Virus record (IMG/VR): IMGVR_UViG_3300049893_000722
Coordinates: 1 to 43,066 of that record
Length of the DNA: 43,066 bases
Strand: one strand, 5' to 3'
Source: a virus
The notes under the pieces were generated by a model. That model had not been told where the DNA came from and did no database searches. It worked only from the letters and a program-made list of their open reading frames with translations. How positions within the stretch are numbered: the first letter of the stretch is position 1; each line of letters opens with the position of its first letter. Below are positions 1-6,342 of this stretch, one piece after another. The position numbers and the translations under genes are program-made.

Positions 1-119
1 CCTCCCTTCCGGACCAGGACCCGCAGATTCAAGAGGACCCCGAAAAGGGAGGAAGGGAGGGAGGGAGGATTATCTACGGTTCCCCCCAGCATTTCGGGGA
101 ACGTAGGGAGGAAGGGAGG
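1..119. repeat. Left copy of 119-bp terminal direct repeat
   Basis: Matches 42948-43066 over 119 bp with a single difference (A at 100, G at 43047), which would change Gly to Glu in the primase tail. This is the usual sign of a circular or circularly permuted molecule assembled past its ends. The repeat includes unique coding sequence as well as the GGGAGG tracts, so it is not explained by low complexity alone. Confidence 0.85.
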
Positions 120-335
120 GAGGAGGGTCAGTTTTCGGTGAAAAGTTGGGAAGGCACTTTTTTTTCGGGGGAGGAACCGCAAATAATCCTCCCTCCCTCC
201 CTTCCTCCCTCTCCTGTTGAAGAGGTGTGTGGCTGTGGGGCCTGTCCGAGGCCCCTGGATGCGGACGAAGACTGTGCCGGGGTGCCCTTCGGGACTCCAT
301 CCCACTGCACGGTCTGCCATAACAGAAAGGTATAA
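1..335 (+). CDS. C-terminal end of the primase-helicase (continues from the right end of the window)
   Basis: Open frame with no start in the window, ending in TAA at 333-335. The first 119 bases duplicate the end of the window. The primase-helicase frame there ends on a complete codon at 43066, equivalent to base 119, and continues in frame from 120. The tail adds 71 residues: a Pro/Gly-rich low-complexity stretch coded by G/A and C/T tracts, then a Cys-rich end with CGCGAC and CTVC spacings that looks like a zinc-binding knuckle. A GTG at 138 could start a separate 65-aa protein, but continuity across the junction makes the fusion the better reading. The role of the tail is unknown; DNA or partner binding is a guess. 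Confidence 0.75.
   Translation, partial: SLPDQDPQIQEDPEKGGREGGRIIYGSPQHFGERREEGREEGQFSVKSWEGTFFSGEEPQIILPPSLPPSPVEEVCGCGACPRPLDADEDCAGVPFGTPSHCTVCHNRKV
46..210. repeat. G-tract inverted repeat with three quadruplex-type motifs
   Basis: A 28-base arm at 46-73 is exactly the reverse complement of 183-210, with imperfect pairing continuing inward (74-90 against 165-182). A further direct copy of the purine tract lies at 106-127. Each copy has four runs of three Gs (47-65 and 106-127 on the plus strand, 191-209 on the minus strand), the pattern of a G-quadruplex. All lie in the coding tail of the primase-helicase. Whether it is an origin, a regulatory structure or simple repeat expansion cannot be told from sequence. 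Confidence 0.7.
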
Positions 336-340
336 AACCC

Positions 341-616
341 GTGGATAAGCTTCAGCCTGTTTGGTGGTGCCCGGAGTGCGGTTACGTTCTCCCGGTTCGC
401 AGGGACCGTCATCGCATCAATGGTGGAGTCCGGGAGGACCGTACCGAAATGATTCTCAAGCCAACATCGCATTGCCCCGGTATTCCCATCGACCTCGTGG
501 CCGTGTACGAGGCTACCGTGGCCTTCAATACTGGTGGTGGAGGTGGCGCAGTAGGGAGGCGAGAGCAGAATCGCGAAGCATTGCGAAAGGCTCTTAGGTT
601 AGACATCGATGACTGA
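341..616 (+). CDS. Small cysteine-containing protein, unknown function
   Basis: 91-residue protein starting with GTG six bases after the primase stop, with AGAAAGG upstream as a possible ribosome site. Near the N-terminus WCPEC gives one CxxC pair and a later HCPG may supply further ligands, suggesting a small zinc-binding fold. A run of six glycines interrupted by Ala-Val follows in the second half. The stop overlaps the next start by eight bases, making it the first of a tightly coupled series of genes running to 6485. No family recognised. Confidence 0.6.
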   Translation: MDKLQPVWWCPECGYVLPVRRDRHRINGGVREDRTEMILKPTSHCPGIPIDLVAVYEATVAFNTGGGGGAVGRREQNREALRKALRLDIDD

Positions 617-1082
617 GCCTACCGGCTACCCTGACCTCCGGTCGATGACCAGGGCGCAGAAGGCCAAGGCCAAAGAGTATGCCGGCCTCGTGGAAGGCGA
701 CTGGACCGAACGGCAGCGGACCTACCTGGCCGGCGAGGTGGAGCGTCTGCAAGTGGCGCTCGACAAGAACCTGGGCATACTGACGGACGGGGACGACCCG
801 CGCTGGCGGAAGTGGTTCGAGCAGCGGGCAAAGGCGGTGCATATCAAGGCGATACTGGATGCGGTAGAGAAGCGCGGGCACTGGCTGGCGTGCCCGACGC
901 ATGGCCCGATGGGCATTGAGACGCCACCAGAGGCCGCTGACGGCCTCGCATCATACGGACTGGCACAAGGGGGCGAGTGGTATGAATACACCTTCTACTG
1001 TGAACGATGTGCAGGACTGGCAGCCGAGGTTCAGCGCGAGTGGGAAGTGTGGCAAAAGATGGCGCGGGCCGCTCGGGCATGA
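609..1082 (+). CDS. Hypothetical protein with CPTH/CERC metal-type motif
   Basis: 157 residues. The N-terminal half is charged and helical (about residues 15-85). The C-terminal half holds CPTHGP and, about 35 residues later, CERC, a spacing compatible with one zinc site. ATG at 609 overlaps the previous stop. The 3-prime end overlaps the next gene by about 100 bases. I do not recognise the family. Confidence 0.65.
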   Translation: MTEPTGYPDLRSMTRAQKAKAKEYAGLVEGDWTERQRTYLAGEVERLQVALDKNLGILTDGDDPRWRKWFEQRAKAVHIKAILDAVEKRGHWLACPTHGPMGIETPPEAADGLASYGLAQGGEWYEYTFYCERCAGLAAEVQREWEVWQKMARAARA

Positions 1083-1170
1083 GCATGTGTGCGGCGAGAC
1101 GTTCATCCCGAGCAACCATCACTGCCGCTGCGACCGGTGCGGCCTGACCTGGCTGGAGACGGTGCGATGA
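982..1170 (+). CDS. Small zinc-ribbon-like protein
   Basis: 62 residues in a frame different from its predecessor, overlapping it by 101 bases. The last 30 residues contain HVCGE and CRCDRCG, i.e. paired cysteines with a WLE ending typical of small phage zinc proteins. The start is uncertain: ATG 982 is taken, but GTGs at 1000, 1009 or 1087 are possible. Its stop overlaps the next ATG (ATGA). The cysteine spacing and coupled stop argue that it is translated. Confidence 0.5.
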   Translation: MNTPSTVNDVQDWQPRFSASGKCGKRWRGPLGHEHVCGETFIPSNHHCRCDRCGLTWLETVR

Positions 1171-1409
1171 GCATCATTTGGGAACCGCTGTCTACGTATA
1201 CCGAAGAAGAGCGAGAGGCTTTGGAACACTTCATATATGCGCCTCTCTCACGGGCCACCTGCTTCTATTGTGGGAGGGAGTTTCTTTCGTTGCCTGTCGT
1301 GCAGTGGATGGGGGCTGGTTCAAACGTCTTCCTTCACTGGGATTGCGCCAAAACTTTTGGACGCCATCTCATAAATGATGGGGAGAGAGCGGAAGCAGGC
1401 AGACGATGA
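1167..1409 (+). CDS. Small CxxC protein, unknown function
   Basis: 80 residues starting at an ATGA overlap with the preceding gene. CFYC near residue 31 and HWDC near residue 60 could form a four-ligand zinc site. The same frame is open upstream to 1089, but the ATGA junction makes 1167 the likely start. No family recognised. Confidence 0.6.
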   Translation: MSIIWEPLSTYTEEEREALEHFIYAPLSRATCFYCGREFLSLPVVQWMGAGSNVFLHWDCAKTFGRHLINDGERAEAGRR

Positions 1410-1720
1410 ACGCAACCTATCTTCGCTGCGGTGAGTGTGGCCGTCCGGTGCAGCGTGGTTACCACTGCCAGGACTTCCACGAGGAAGCGCACGTCGAACT
1501 CAGCATGGGCGTCGAACGCGCCTACCTCTATATGGAAGACATGCTGGAGCACTACCGCGGCAAGCTGCCTCCCATCGTGGACAACGCTTACTGGCCTGGG
1601 GTAGAGACGGGCCAGGTGGTGCAGGCGCGGGAACTCTACGAGCGGTGGGGGGCGCCGCCCGAGCGTGCCATCCCCTATGACCGGCCAGCGGGGAACTCTC
1701 TCTTCGGTGGGGGAACATGA
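1406..1720 (+). CDS. Small zinc-ribbon-like protein preceding the methyltransferase
   Basis: 104 residues, ATGA-coupled on both sides. The N-terminus carries CGEC and, about ten residues later, GYHC, a short zinc-ribbon pattern. The rest is acidic and helical without a recognisable catalytic motif. Position directly before the DNA methyltransferase may be operon packing only. Confidence 0.6.
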   Translation: MNATYLRCGECGRPVQRGYHCQDFHEEAHVELSMGVERAYLYMEDMLEHYRGKLPPIVDNAYWPGVETGQVVQARELYERWGAPPERAIPYDRPAGNSLFGGGT

Positions 1721-2682
1721 ATGGCATGGCTCTTTGTGCCGGGGTGGGAGGACTCGAACTCGGACTGCACCGGGCAATCCCCGGATACCGCACCGTCCTC
1801 TGGTGCGAGTACGACCAGCGTGCGGTCGCCACACTCATCTCGAACTTCGGGAAAGGGCTGGATGAGGCTCCTGTCTGGGACGACGTTACAACCCTCGACG
1901 GCCGACGCTGGCGTGGACTCGTGGATATACTCACGGCTGGTTTCCCCTGCCAGCCGTTCTCGCAGGCCGGACTCCAGCGAGGACATGAGGACAAGCAGCA
2001 CCTCTGGCCGCACATCCTCCGGGTTGTCCGAGAGTGCGAACCCGAGTGGGTCATGGTCGAGAACGTCCCCGGCATCCTATCAACCCTCGCTCCTGACGGC
2101 AGACCAGCCGCCATCGTGGTCCGGCACGAACTGGAAGAGTTGGGTTACCGGGTTGAGGAGGGCCTATTCAGCGCGGCAGAAGTCGGGGCGCCGCACCAAC
2201 GGCTTCGATGGTTCCTTGTGGCCGACTACAACCGTAGGAGACAGCACCTCGAGCGGTGTCATGAAGTACCAAAAGACCGCGACACACCACACTGGAACGA
2301 CCCTCTCGGACGCCATGCGCCTCTGGTCCACGTCGAAGGCGATAACAGGTGGCCAGCAGTGGCTCACTCCATCAGCGAACGAGGATGCCGCGGGCACGCT
2401 GGGCGGCAAGATGCAGCGGATGCTTTCCCCCCAAGCCCAGGAGACGCCGCAGGGTGGCGACGATACCTCCGGCGATACCCCGCAGCCGCGCCGGCGGTTG
2501 AATCCAATCTTCGTGGAAGCCCTGATGGGCTGGCCGATGGGTTGGACTTGTGTCTGTGCAGCCGTCGAGAACGCTTGCGCCAGTGTGGAAACGGGGTCGT
2601 GCCAATGACCGCCGCGCTGGCATGGGAGACGCTTATGGTACGGTTTCGTGGCGGGGACTCCCGCATGAGGGTACAGACATGA
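1717..2682 (+). CDS. DNA (cytosine-5) methyltransferase, Dcm-like
   Basis: Transfers a methyl group from S-adenosylmethionine to C5 of cytosine in DNA, probably to protect phage DNA from restriction. Visible motifs in order: I CAGVGGLELGL (residues 7-17), IV GFPCQPFSQ with the catalytic Cys (78), VI ENVPG (115-119), VIII QRLRW (161-165) and X CGNGVVP (290-296). At 321 aa it has the usual phage length. The variable region between VIII and X should set specificity. A second frame (+1) is also open from 1721 to 2608, and between 2216 and 2548 it encodes another recognisable methyltransferase-type C-terminal segment (see findings). The frame containing motif X is annotated because it is continuous. 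No cognate nuclease lies beside it. Confidence 0.88.
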   Translation: MNGMALCAGVGGLELGLHRAIPGYRTVLWCEYDQRAVATLISNFGKGLDEAPVWDDVTTLDGRRWRGLVDILTAGFPCQPFSQAGLQRGHEDKQHLWPHILRVVRECEPEWVMVENVPGILSTLAPDGRPAAIVVRHELEELGYRVEEGLFSAAEVGAPHQRLRWFLVADYNRRRQHLERCHEVPKDRDTPHWNDPLGRHAPLVHVEGDNRWPAVAHSISERGCRGHAGRQDAADAFPPSPGDAAGWRRYLRRYPAAAPAVESNLRGSPDGLADGLDLCLCSRRERLRQCGNGVVPMTAALAWETLMVRFRGGDSRMRVQT

Positions 2683-2698
2683 ACACCCAGAGGGGTGC

Positions 2699-3205
2699 GT
2701 GAATTGGATAGCCCAGACGGTCGTGACGGGTTTGGCCGGCGCAGTCCTGGGCGTACTGGGAGTGACGTTCTCACTCGGCGGCAGCGTTCCACCGCAGCAG
2801 GAGGTCGCGGTGATGTTCATACCAACAGCGGTCAATCTGGAAGGGGTAGATGCGATGATGCGAGTCTTCCTGGAACCTACGCCAACCCCGGCGCCTGCGC
2901 CGGTAGTGTGGCCCGACCAACTCTCAGAGGAGCAGATGCGGGAGGTGCTGACGCTCGCCGGCTGGCCTGAGAGCGTTCATGGCGAGGCAATCATGGTGGC
3001 GTGGTGCGAGTCGCGCTGGTCACCCGGCGCCATCGGTGACCACGGCGCCAGCCTTGGATTGTTCCAGGTCAACCTGCGAACGTGGTTCCCCTACGCCGGG
3101 GAAGACCCGGAGATGTGGGCGGACCCGGTTGTGAATGCGAGGGTGGCCCTTGCCGCCTACCGGTACTCCGACAGCACTTGGCGCCAGTGGACTTGCAAGC
3201 CATGA
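2699..3205 (+). CDS. Lytic transglycosylase (SLT/lysozyme-like) with N-terminal membrane anchor
   Basis: 168 residues, GTG start with AGAGGGG upstream. Residues 7-28 are a hydrophobic Gly/Leu/Val segment, a signal anchor or uncleaved signal. A Pro-Thr linker (60-70) joins it to a goose-lysozyme/SLT-type domain containing AWCESRW (catalytic Glu near 104), SLGLFQVN and a final NARVALAAYR...WTC block. It cleaves peptidoglycan between MurNAc and GlcNAc in this family. It may act in lysis or cell-wall processing. A second, unrelated wall hydrolase lies on the other arm (6861-7640). Its stop overlaps the next ATG. Confidence 0.8.
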   Translation: MNWIAQTVVTGLAGAVLGVLGVTFSLGGSVPPQQEVAVMFIPTAVNLEGVDAMMRVFLEPTPTPAPAPVVWPDQLSEEQMREVLTLAGWPESVHGEAIMVAWCESRWSPGAIGDHGASLGLFQVNLRTWFPYAGEDPEMWADPVVNARVALAAYRYSDSTWRQWTCKP

Positions 3206-3408
3206 AAGCGCCGAAGAACGATGCGGAAGCCTACCACGCGCTGCTGAAGTTGCTGGTGGACGAGTTGGCGTTGGGCATGATTGTGCTGATGCGGATGCCG
3301 GACTGGCTGGCCGAGGACCTGGCGAAGGTTTACTACGCCAGGGACGACGAAGAGGGCAGCCTCGAAGAGTGCTACGAAATCCTGCGGTCGGAGAACCCAA
3401 GGCCATGA
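3202..3408 (+). CDS. Hypothetical small helical protein
   Basis: 68 residues starting at the ATGA overlap with the transglycosylase. Predicted helical throughout, with a hydrophobic middle (LALGMIVLMRMPDWL) and an acidic C-terminal half. That hydrophobic stretch is short for a membrane segment. ATGA overlap with the next gene. Not recognised. Confidence 0.55.
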   Translation: MKAPKNDAEAYHALLKLLVDELALGMIVLMRMPDWLAEDLAKVYYARDDEEGSLEECYEILRSENPRP

Positions 3409-3641
3409 ACTGCTGTGCTTGCAGTGGGTCGTGTAGCCATACTGGGCCGTGTTGGCTGTGTGAGGCTCACTCAGGCTCCACTGTTCCGACTGCCAGTGTG
3501 CGATGGGAGTTCCCTGTAGTTGACCCTTCAGACTCCTTTGTCCGACTAAAGTTGTCAGACGAAGACATCGAGCGTATCGCCCAGCGAGTCATTGAAAAAC
3601 TGGCTGAGCAATACACTTATTCTTTCTCGGTGCGCCTATGA
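3405..3641 (+). CDS. Cys-rich small protein
   Basis: 78 residues. The first 20 residues contain CCACSGSC and CWLC, six or more cysteines able to hold a metal. The second half is an amphipathic helix (DEDIERIAQRVIEKL). It is coupled by four-base overlaps to its neighbours and directly precedes the transporter. Function unknown. Confidence 0.6.
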   Translation: MNCCACSGSCSHTGPCWLCEAHSGSTVPTASVRWEFPVVDPSDSFVRLKLSDEDIERIAQRVIEKLAEQYTYSFSVRL

Positions 3642-4126
3642 CTCTCTTTTGGTGGGCGGCTTACGTTGGGTGCATCTTTGCTGCCAACCTTGCTATCAAG
3701 CACTGGGGGATTGTGCCGGTTGGGCTTGGCGTAGCAGCTCCGGCTGGCGTCTACTTCGCTGGTCTTGCGCTGACAGCGCGGGACCAGGTTAGGGAGCGCA
3801 GCGGATTTCGTGCCGTGGTGGCAGCGGTGCTCGTCGGAGCGGTTCTGTCCTGGTGGCTAGAGGATATAGGACGTATTGCCTTGGCTAGCGGAATTGCGTT
3901 TGGCATATCTGAGACTGCTGATTCGCTGGTGTACGAACCGCTGCGGAAGCGTTGGGCTACGGCTGTGCTGGTATCTGGTGCGGCAGGGCTGATTGTCGAT
4001 TCGGTGCTGTTCTTGTGGATTGCCTTTGGGTCGTTGGCGTTCATTGACGGACAGATTGTCGGCAAGGCTGTTGCTACGCTTGCAGCGGTTGGAATGCTTT
4101 CCGTAGTTAGAGAATGGCGACGGTGA
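3638..4126 (+). CDS. VUT family (YhhQ/DUF165-like) queuosine-precursor transporter
   Basis: 162-residue integral membrane protein with about five or six hydrophobic segments. Family-like features: an early AANLAIKHWGIVPVG, the Gly/Ala-rich PAGVYFAGLALTARD block, ALASGIAFGISETADS with the conserved acidic residue, and GLIVDSVLFLWIAF. In bacteria YhhQ imports preQ0/preQ1 across the inner membrane. Its stop region overlaps the DpdA start by 13 bases, so the two are translationally coupled. The likely job is raising the pool of 7-deazaguanine precursor for DpdA. Family assignment rests on pattern recognition without a search. Confidence 0.78.
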   Translation: MTLFWWAAYVGCIFAANLAIKHWGIVPVGLGVAAPAGVYFAGLALTARDQVRERSGFRAVVAAVLVGAVLSWWLEDIGRIALASGIAFGISETADSLVYEPLRKRWATAVLVSGAAGLIVDSVLFLWIAFGSLAFIDGQIVGKAVATLAAVGMLSVVREWRR

Positions 4127-4740
4127 TTTACTTGAGTGGGGCCATCTTACCAACCTGCTGCCACTCCAATCTAGGGTGGATGATAACGCAGCACATGGGC
4201 AACAGGCTCCCCGCACATGGTGTATGGGCGATGGATAACGGATGTTACTCGCAGCACAAAGAATTCTCTCTAAGTGCCTTTCTGAAGAAGGCATCACAGC
4301 TCATATCTGTACATGGAGATAGATGCCTATTCGTTGTCGCGCCGGATGTGCCGTTCAATGCTGAAGGAACTATTGAGCGATGGAGGCAGACAAGTAGTGC
4401 AGTAAAAGAATTGGGCAGGCCGACTGCCTTTGTAACCCAGGACGGGATGGGTTACGAAGACATCCCGTGGAAAGACTGTGATGCTCTATTCGTGGGAGGC
4501 TCTACTCTTTGGAAACTCGGCCACGAGAGCACCGCTATCATCCACGAAGCCAAACAGCGTGGTCACTGGGTTCACGTTGGCAGAGTGAACAGTCTGTCTC
4601 GGATGAGAGTAGCGGCATCAGCCGGGGCAGATAGCGCAGATGGAACGTACTTGAAGTATGGACCAGACATCAACTGGCCCAAACTGAAGGGGTGGCTCGA
4701 CACGATGAACAGCAACCCGGTGATGAGGCTAACTGGGTGA
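4114..4740 (+). CDS. dpdA: DpdA-like DNA-guanine transglycosylase (7-deazaguanine insertion into DNA)
   Basis: 208 residues. DpdA proteins are relatives of tRNA-guanine transglycosylase that exchange guanine in DNA for a 7-deazaguanine such as preQ0. Matching elements along the barrel: MDNGCYS with Asp41 in the place of the TGT DSGGFQ aspartate, APDVPF (76-81), FVTQDG (106-111), LFVGGS (125-130) and GADSADGT, with Asp173/Asp176 in the usual nucleophile region. The CxCxxC zinc site of bacterial TGT is absent, and the protein is short compared with canonical TGT. Overlap with the transporter gene upstream and, through GTGA, with a nuclease-like gene downstream supports one functional unit. Confidence 0.82.
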   Translation: MATVIYLSGAILPTCCHSNLGWMITQHMGNRLPAHGVWAMDNGCYSQHKEFSLSAFLKKASQLISVHGDRCLFVVAPDVPFNAEGTIERWRQTSSAVKELGRPTAFVTQDGMGYEDIPWKDCDALFVGGSTLWKLGHESTAIIHEAKQRGHWVHVGRVNSLSRMRVAASAGADSADGTYLKYGPDINWPKLKGWLDTMNSNPVMRLTG

Positions 4741-5066
4741 CCCCGGTCACGTCGAAGGCCAACAAGGCCAGGGGCAAGGCAGACGAGCGCGACGTGGCTG
4801 CGCTGCTGGGTGGCAAGCGTCACCCGGCTGACGTTGGCGGGCCGGAGGATGTCTACGTCGAGTCTCTGGGCCTCAGTGTGCAGGTGAAGGGCAGGGCGGC
4901 GGTGCCGGACTACCTGCGGGATGGCATGGAGTCAGCGAGGGTAGCGGCAGCGGCGCGTACAGGGTGGACCGGCGTGCTGGTGCTGGTGGACCGGAGCGGC
5001 ACACGGCTGAGGCGGTACGTCGTCATGGACCTGGAGGACTTCAGGGCAAGGGAGGGGATTCAATGA
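4737..5066 (+). CDS. PD-(D/E)XK nuclease-like protein (Holliday-junction resolvase type)
   Basis: 109 residues from a GTG overlapping the DpdA stop (GTGA). The N-terminal helix ADERDVAALLGG, then PEDVYVE and LSVQVKGR, follow the E...D...xVK layout of small PD-(D/E)XK nucleases, with Gln in place of the second acidic residue. The second half (helix, then GVLVLVDRSG and YVVMDLEDF strands) also fits that fold. It could process replication or recombination intermediates, or be linked to the modification genes beside it. Identity is a pattern-level inference. An upstream in-frame ATG at 4692 is less likely. Confidence 0.5.
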   Translation: MTPVTSKANKARGKADERDVAALLGGKRHPADVGGPEDVYVESLGLSVQVKGRAAVPDYLRDGMESARVAAAARTGWTGVLVLVDRSGTRLRRYVVMDLEDFRAREGIQ

Positions 5067-5269
5067 CGGATGATGACATGCTGGACATCATCAAGCACAT
5101 CTACCACTTCGGGTATCTCAAGCATTTCCACATTGGCGTTGCTTTCGTGTTCAAGAACATGGAGTGGGTTGCGGGATGCGGAACGTGTGGCGGGATTGCG
5201 TCAGGCGATAGCCCGGCAATGGCGATGGAGGTCCTGTTGCTTCATCCTCATTTGGAGGGGATTCAGTGA
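5063..5269 (+). CDS. Hypothetical small protein with CGTC motif
   Basis: 68 residues, ATGA-coupled to the nuclease-like gene. Contains aromatic/His-rich stretches (HIYHFGYLKHFHIG) and a single CGTC. It ends in a GTGA overlap with the following gene. The fold is not recognised. Confidence 0.55.
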   Translation: MTDDDMLDIIKHIYHFGYLKHFHIGVAFVFKNMEWVAGCGTCGGIASGDSPAMAMEVLLLHPHLEGIQ

Positions 5270-5625
5270 CACGCGAGCTTGACATGAAGATTGCCCGGCT
5301 GGACGGATGCGAGCCGTTCCACGTTCCCGAGTTTGGGTGGCATTGCAACTGCGACCGTCACCAAGGCGGGTTAGCACCCCATTACTCCGAAGACCTGAAC
5401 GCGCTGGTGGAACTCATCCGGCGCAGGTGGCCGGGTTACACCGTTGTGCTACGGGGAGAGGAGTGGTCTCCGGGGATGGAGCCTTTCGCAACCTTAATCT
5501 GTCGCCCGTGGACCAAGCAGGAGAGCAGGGACCGTTCCGGGGTATTCGATTGGCACGACGGCGCTACCGATGCTGAGCGGCTGGCCAACGCCGTAGTGCA
5601 AGCACTGGAGGCCGAGCGTGAGTGA
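5266..5625 (+). CDS. Hypothetical protein
   Basis: 119 residues from a GTG overlapping the previous stop. HCNCDRH near residue 26 could bind metal. The rest alternates strands and helices, with an acidic C-terminal helix (DAERLANAVVQALEAE). The spacing to neighbours shows it is part of the same operon. Family unknown. Confidence 0.6.
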   Translation: MTRELDMKIARLDGCEPFHVPEFGWHCNCDRHQGGLAPHYSEDLNALVELIRRRWPGYTVVLRGEEWSPGMEPFATLICRPWTKQESRDRSGVFDWHDGATDAERLANAVVQALEAERE

Positions 5626-5770
5626 GAAGCGGGAGCACATCATCGCTCTCATCGACGCCTACCTGGCGCAAGGCTACGTGTTCCACTCGGTAGGAGGAGG
5701 CGCCGGCGAGGACTGGCGCGAAATCAAGGTCGTTATGCGGAAGGGGAAGGAGTCATGGCAACAAGCGTAG
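5618..5770 (+). CDS. Hypothetical 50-aa protein
   Basis: Short gene from GTG 5618 (overlapping the previous stop by eight bases) to TAG 5768-5770. It reads SEKREHIIALIDAYLAQGY, a helix, followed by GGGAGEDWREIKVVM. The overlaps on both sides and codon use like its neighbours support it. Function unknown. Confidence 0.5.
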   Translation: MSEKREHIIALIDAYLAQGYVFHSVGGGAGEDWREIKVVMRKGKESWQQA

Positions 5771-5991
5771 ACCGGCCCTGCTTTGGGTGGGGGAAGGCGC
5801 CGAGCGCCATTGACGACGATGGCAGGGGGGAATGCCCGTACCACCTTAGTCAATTTGGTCGCTGGCTGCGGCTCCGCAGAGATGGGATGTTGCCCGTCCA
5901 TGAAGCAGCAAGGGCCGCAGGGGTCACGCGCCTCTGGCCTGATGGTGAGGACGATTACGCGGAGGACGGGGAAGATGGAGTATCCGCCTGA
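5755..5991 (+). CDS. Hypothetical protein
   Basis: 78 residues, ATG inside the end of the preceding small gene. AAGGGGAAGGAG just upstream is a good ribosome site. The middle (residues about 27-60) reads ECPYHLSQFGRWLRLRRDG then EAARAAGVTRLW, possibly a short helix-turn-helix. The C-terminus is strongly acidic. No confident family. Confidence 0.55.
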   Translation: MATSVDRPCFGWGKAPSAIDDDGRGECPYHLSQFGRWLRLRRDGMLPVHEAARAAGVTRLWPDGEDDYAEDGEDGVSA

Positions 5992-6214
5992 TACGGGATG
6001 CGAGTACGGGGGGAGTAGCTGCCTGGACTGCCGGCTGGCCGCCTGCATCTGGGACATGACTGGCTACGAGTTCAAGCAACTCCAGCGGAACCGGAAGGGC
6101 ATTGGCCGGTCCATCCTGGAGATGTCGCAACGCAAGAAGACGCCACGGGAGATAGCCCAGCAGTACGGCGTCACCGAACGCACCGTCTGGCGCTGGGTGC
6201 AGGAGTACCAATGA
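5975..6214 (+). CDS. Helix-turn-helix protein with Cys cluster
   Basis: 79 residues. The N-terminus carries four cysteines (CEYGGSSCLDCRLAAC). The C-terminus has a clear homeodomain-like helix-turn-helix, TPREIAQQYGVTERTVWRWV, with the turn at YGVT. This arrangement suggests a small DNA-binding regulator, perhaps for late or anti-host transcription. The start at 5975 overlaps the previous gene. The longer open frame upstream lacks a ribosome site and is disregarded. Confidence 0.7.
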   Translation: MEYPPDTGCEYGGSSCLDCRLAACIWDMTGYEFKQLQRNRKGIGRSILEMSQRKKTPREIAQQYGVTERTVWRWVQEYQ

Positions 6215-6342
6215 CCGCTTACGAGGAGAGCAACTGGTTCCCGGAGCCTCCGCCGCCAGAGAAAGAGCCGAAGAAGGAGCCGGTGAAGTACCATAGGAGT
6301 ACCGGGGTCCGACGCCCCGTTGTCCGACAGGAGGAACCATGA
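6211..6342 (+). CDS. 43-aa Pro/Lys-rich peptide
   Basis: ATGA-coupled start at 6211, stop TGA 6340-6342 overlapping the next ATG. It contains PEPPPPEKEPKKEP, likely disordered. Too short to assign. Kept because both junctions have the four-base overlap that marks the real genes here. Confidence 0.45.
   Translation: MTAYEESNWFPEPPPPEKEPKKEPVKYHRSTGVRRPVVRQEEP

Noticed and set aside
158-166. T-run as a possible terminator near the left end
   Set aside because: It lies within the coding frame of the primase-helicase tail (Phe-Phe-Ser), and no stem directly precedes it.
138-335. Independent 65-aa gene starting at GTG 138
   Set aside because: The frame is continuous with the primase-helicase across the end repeat, so this is better read as its C-terminus, although internal initiation cannot be excluded.
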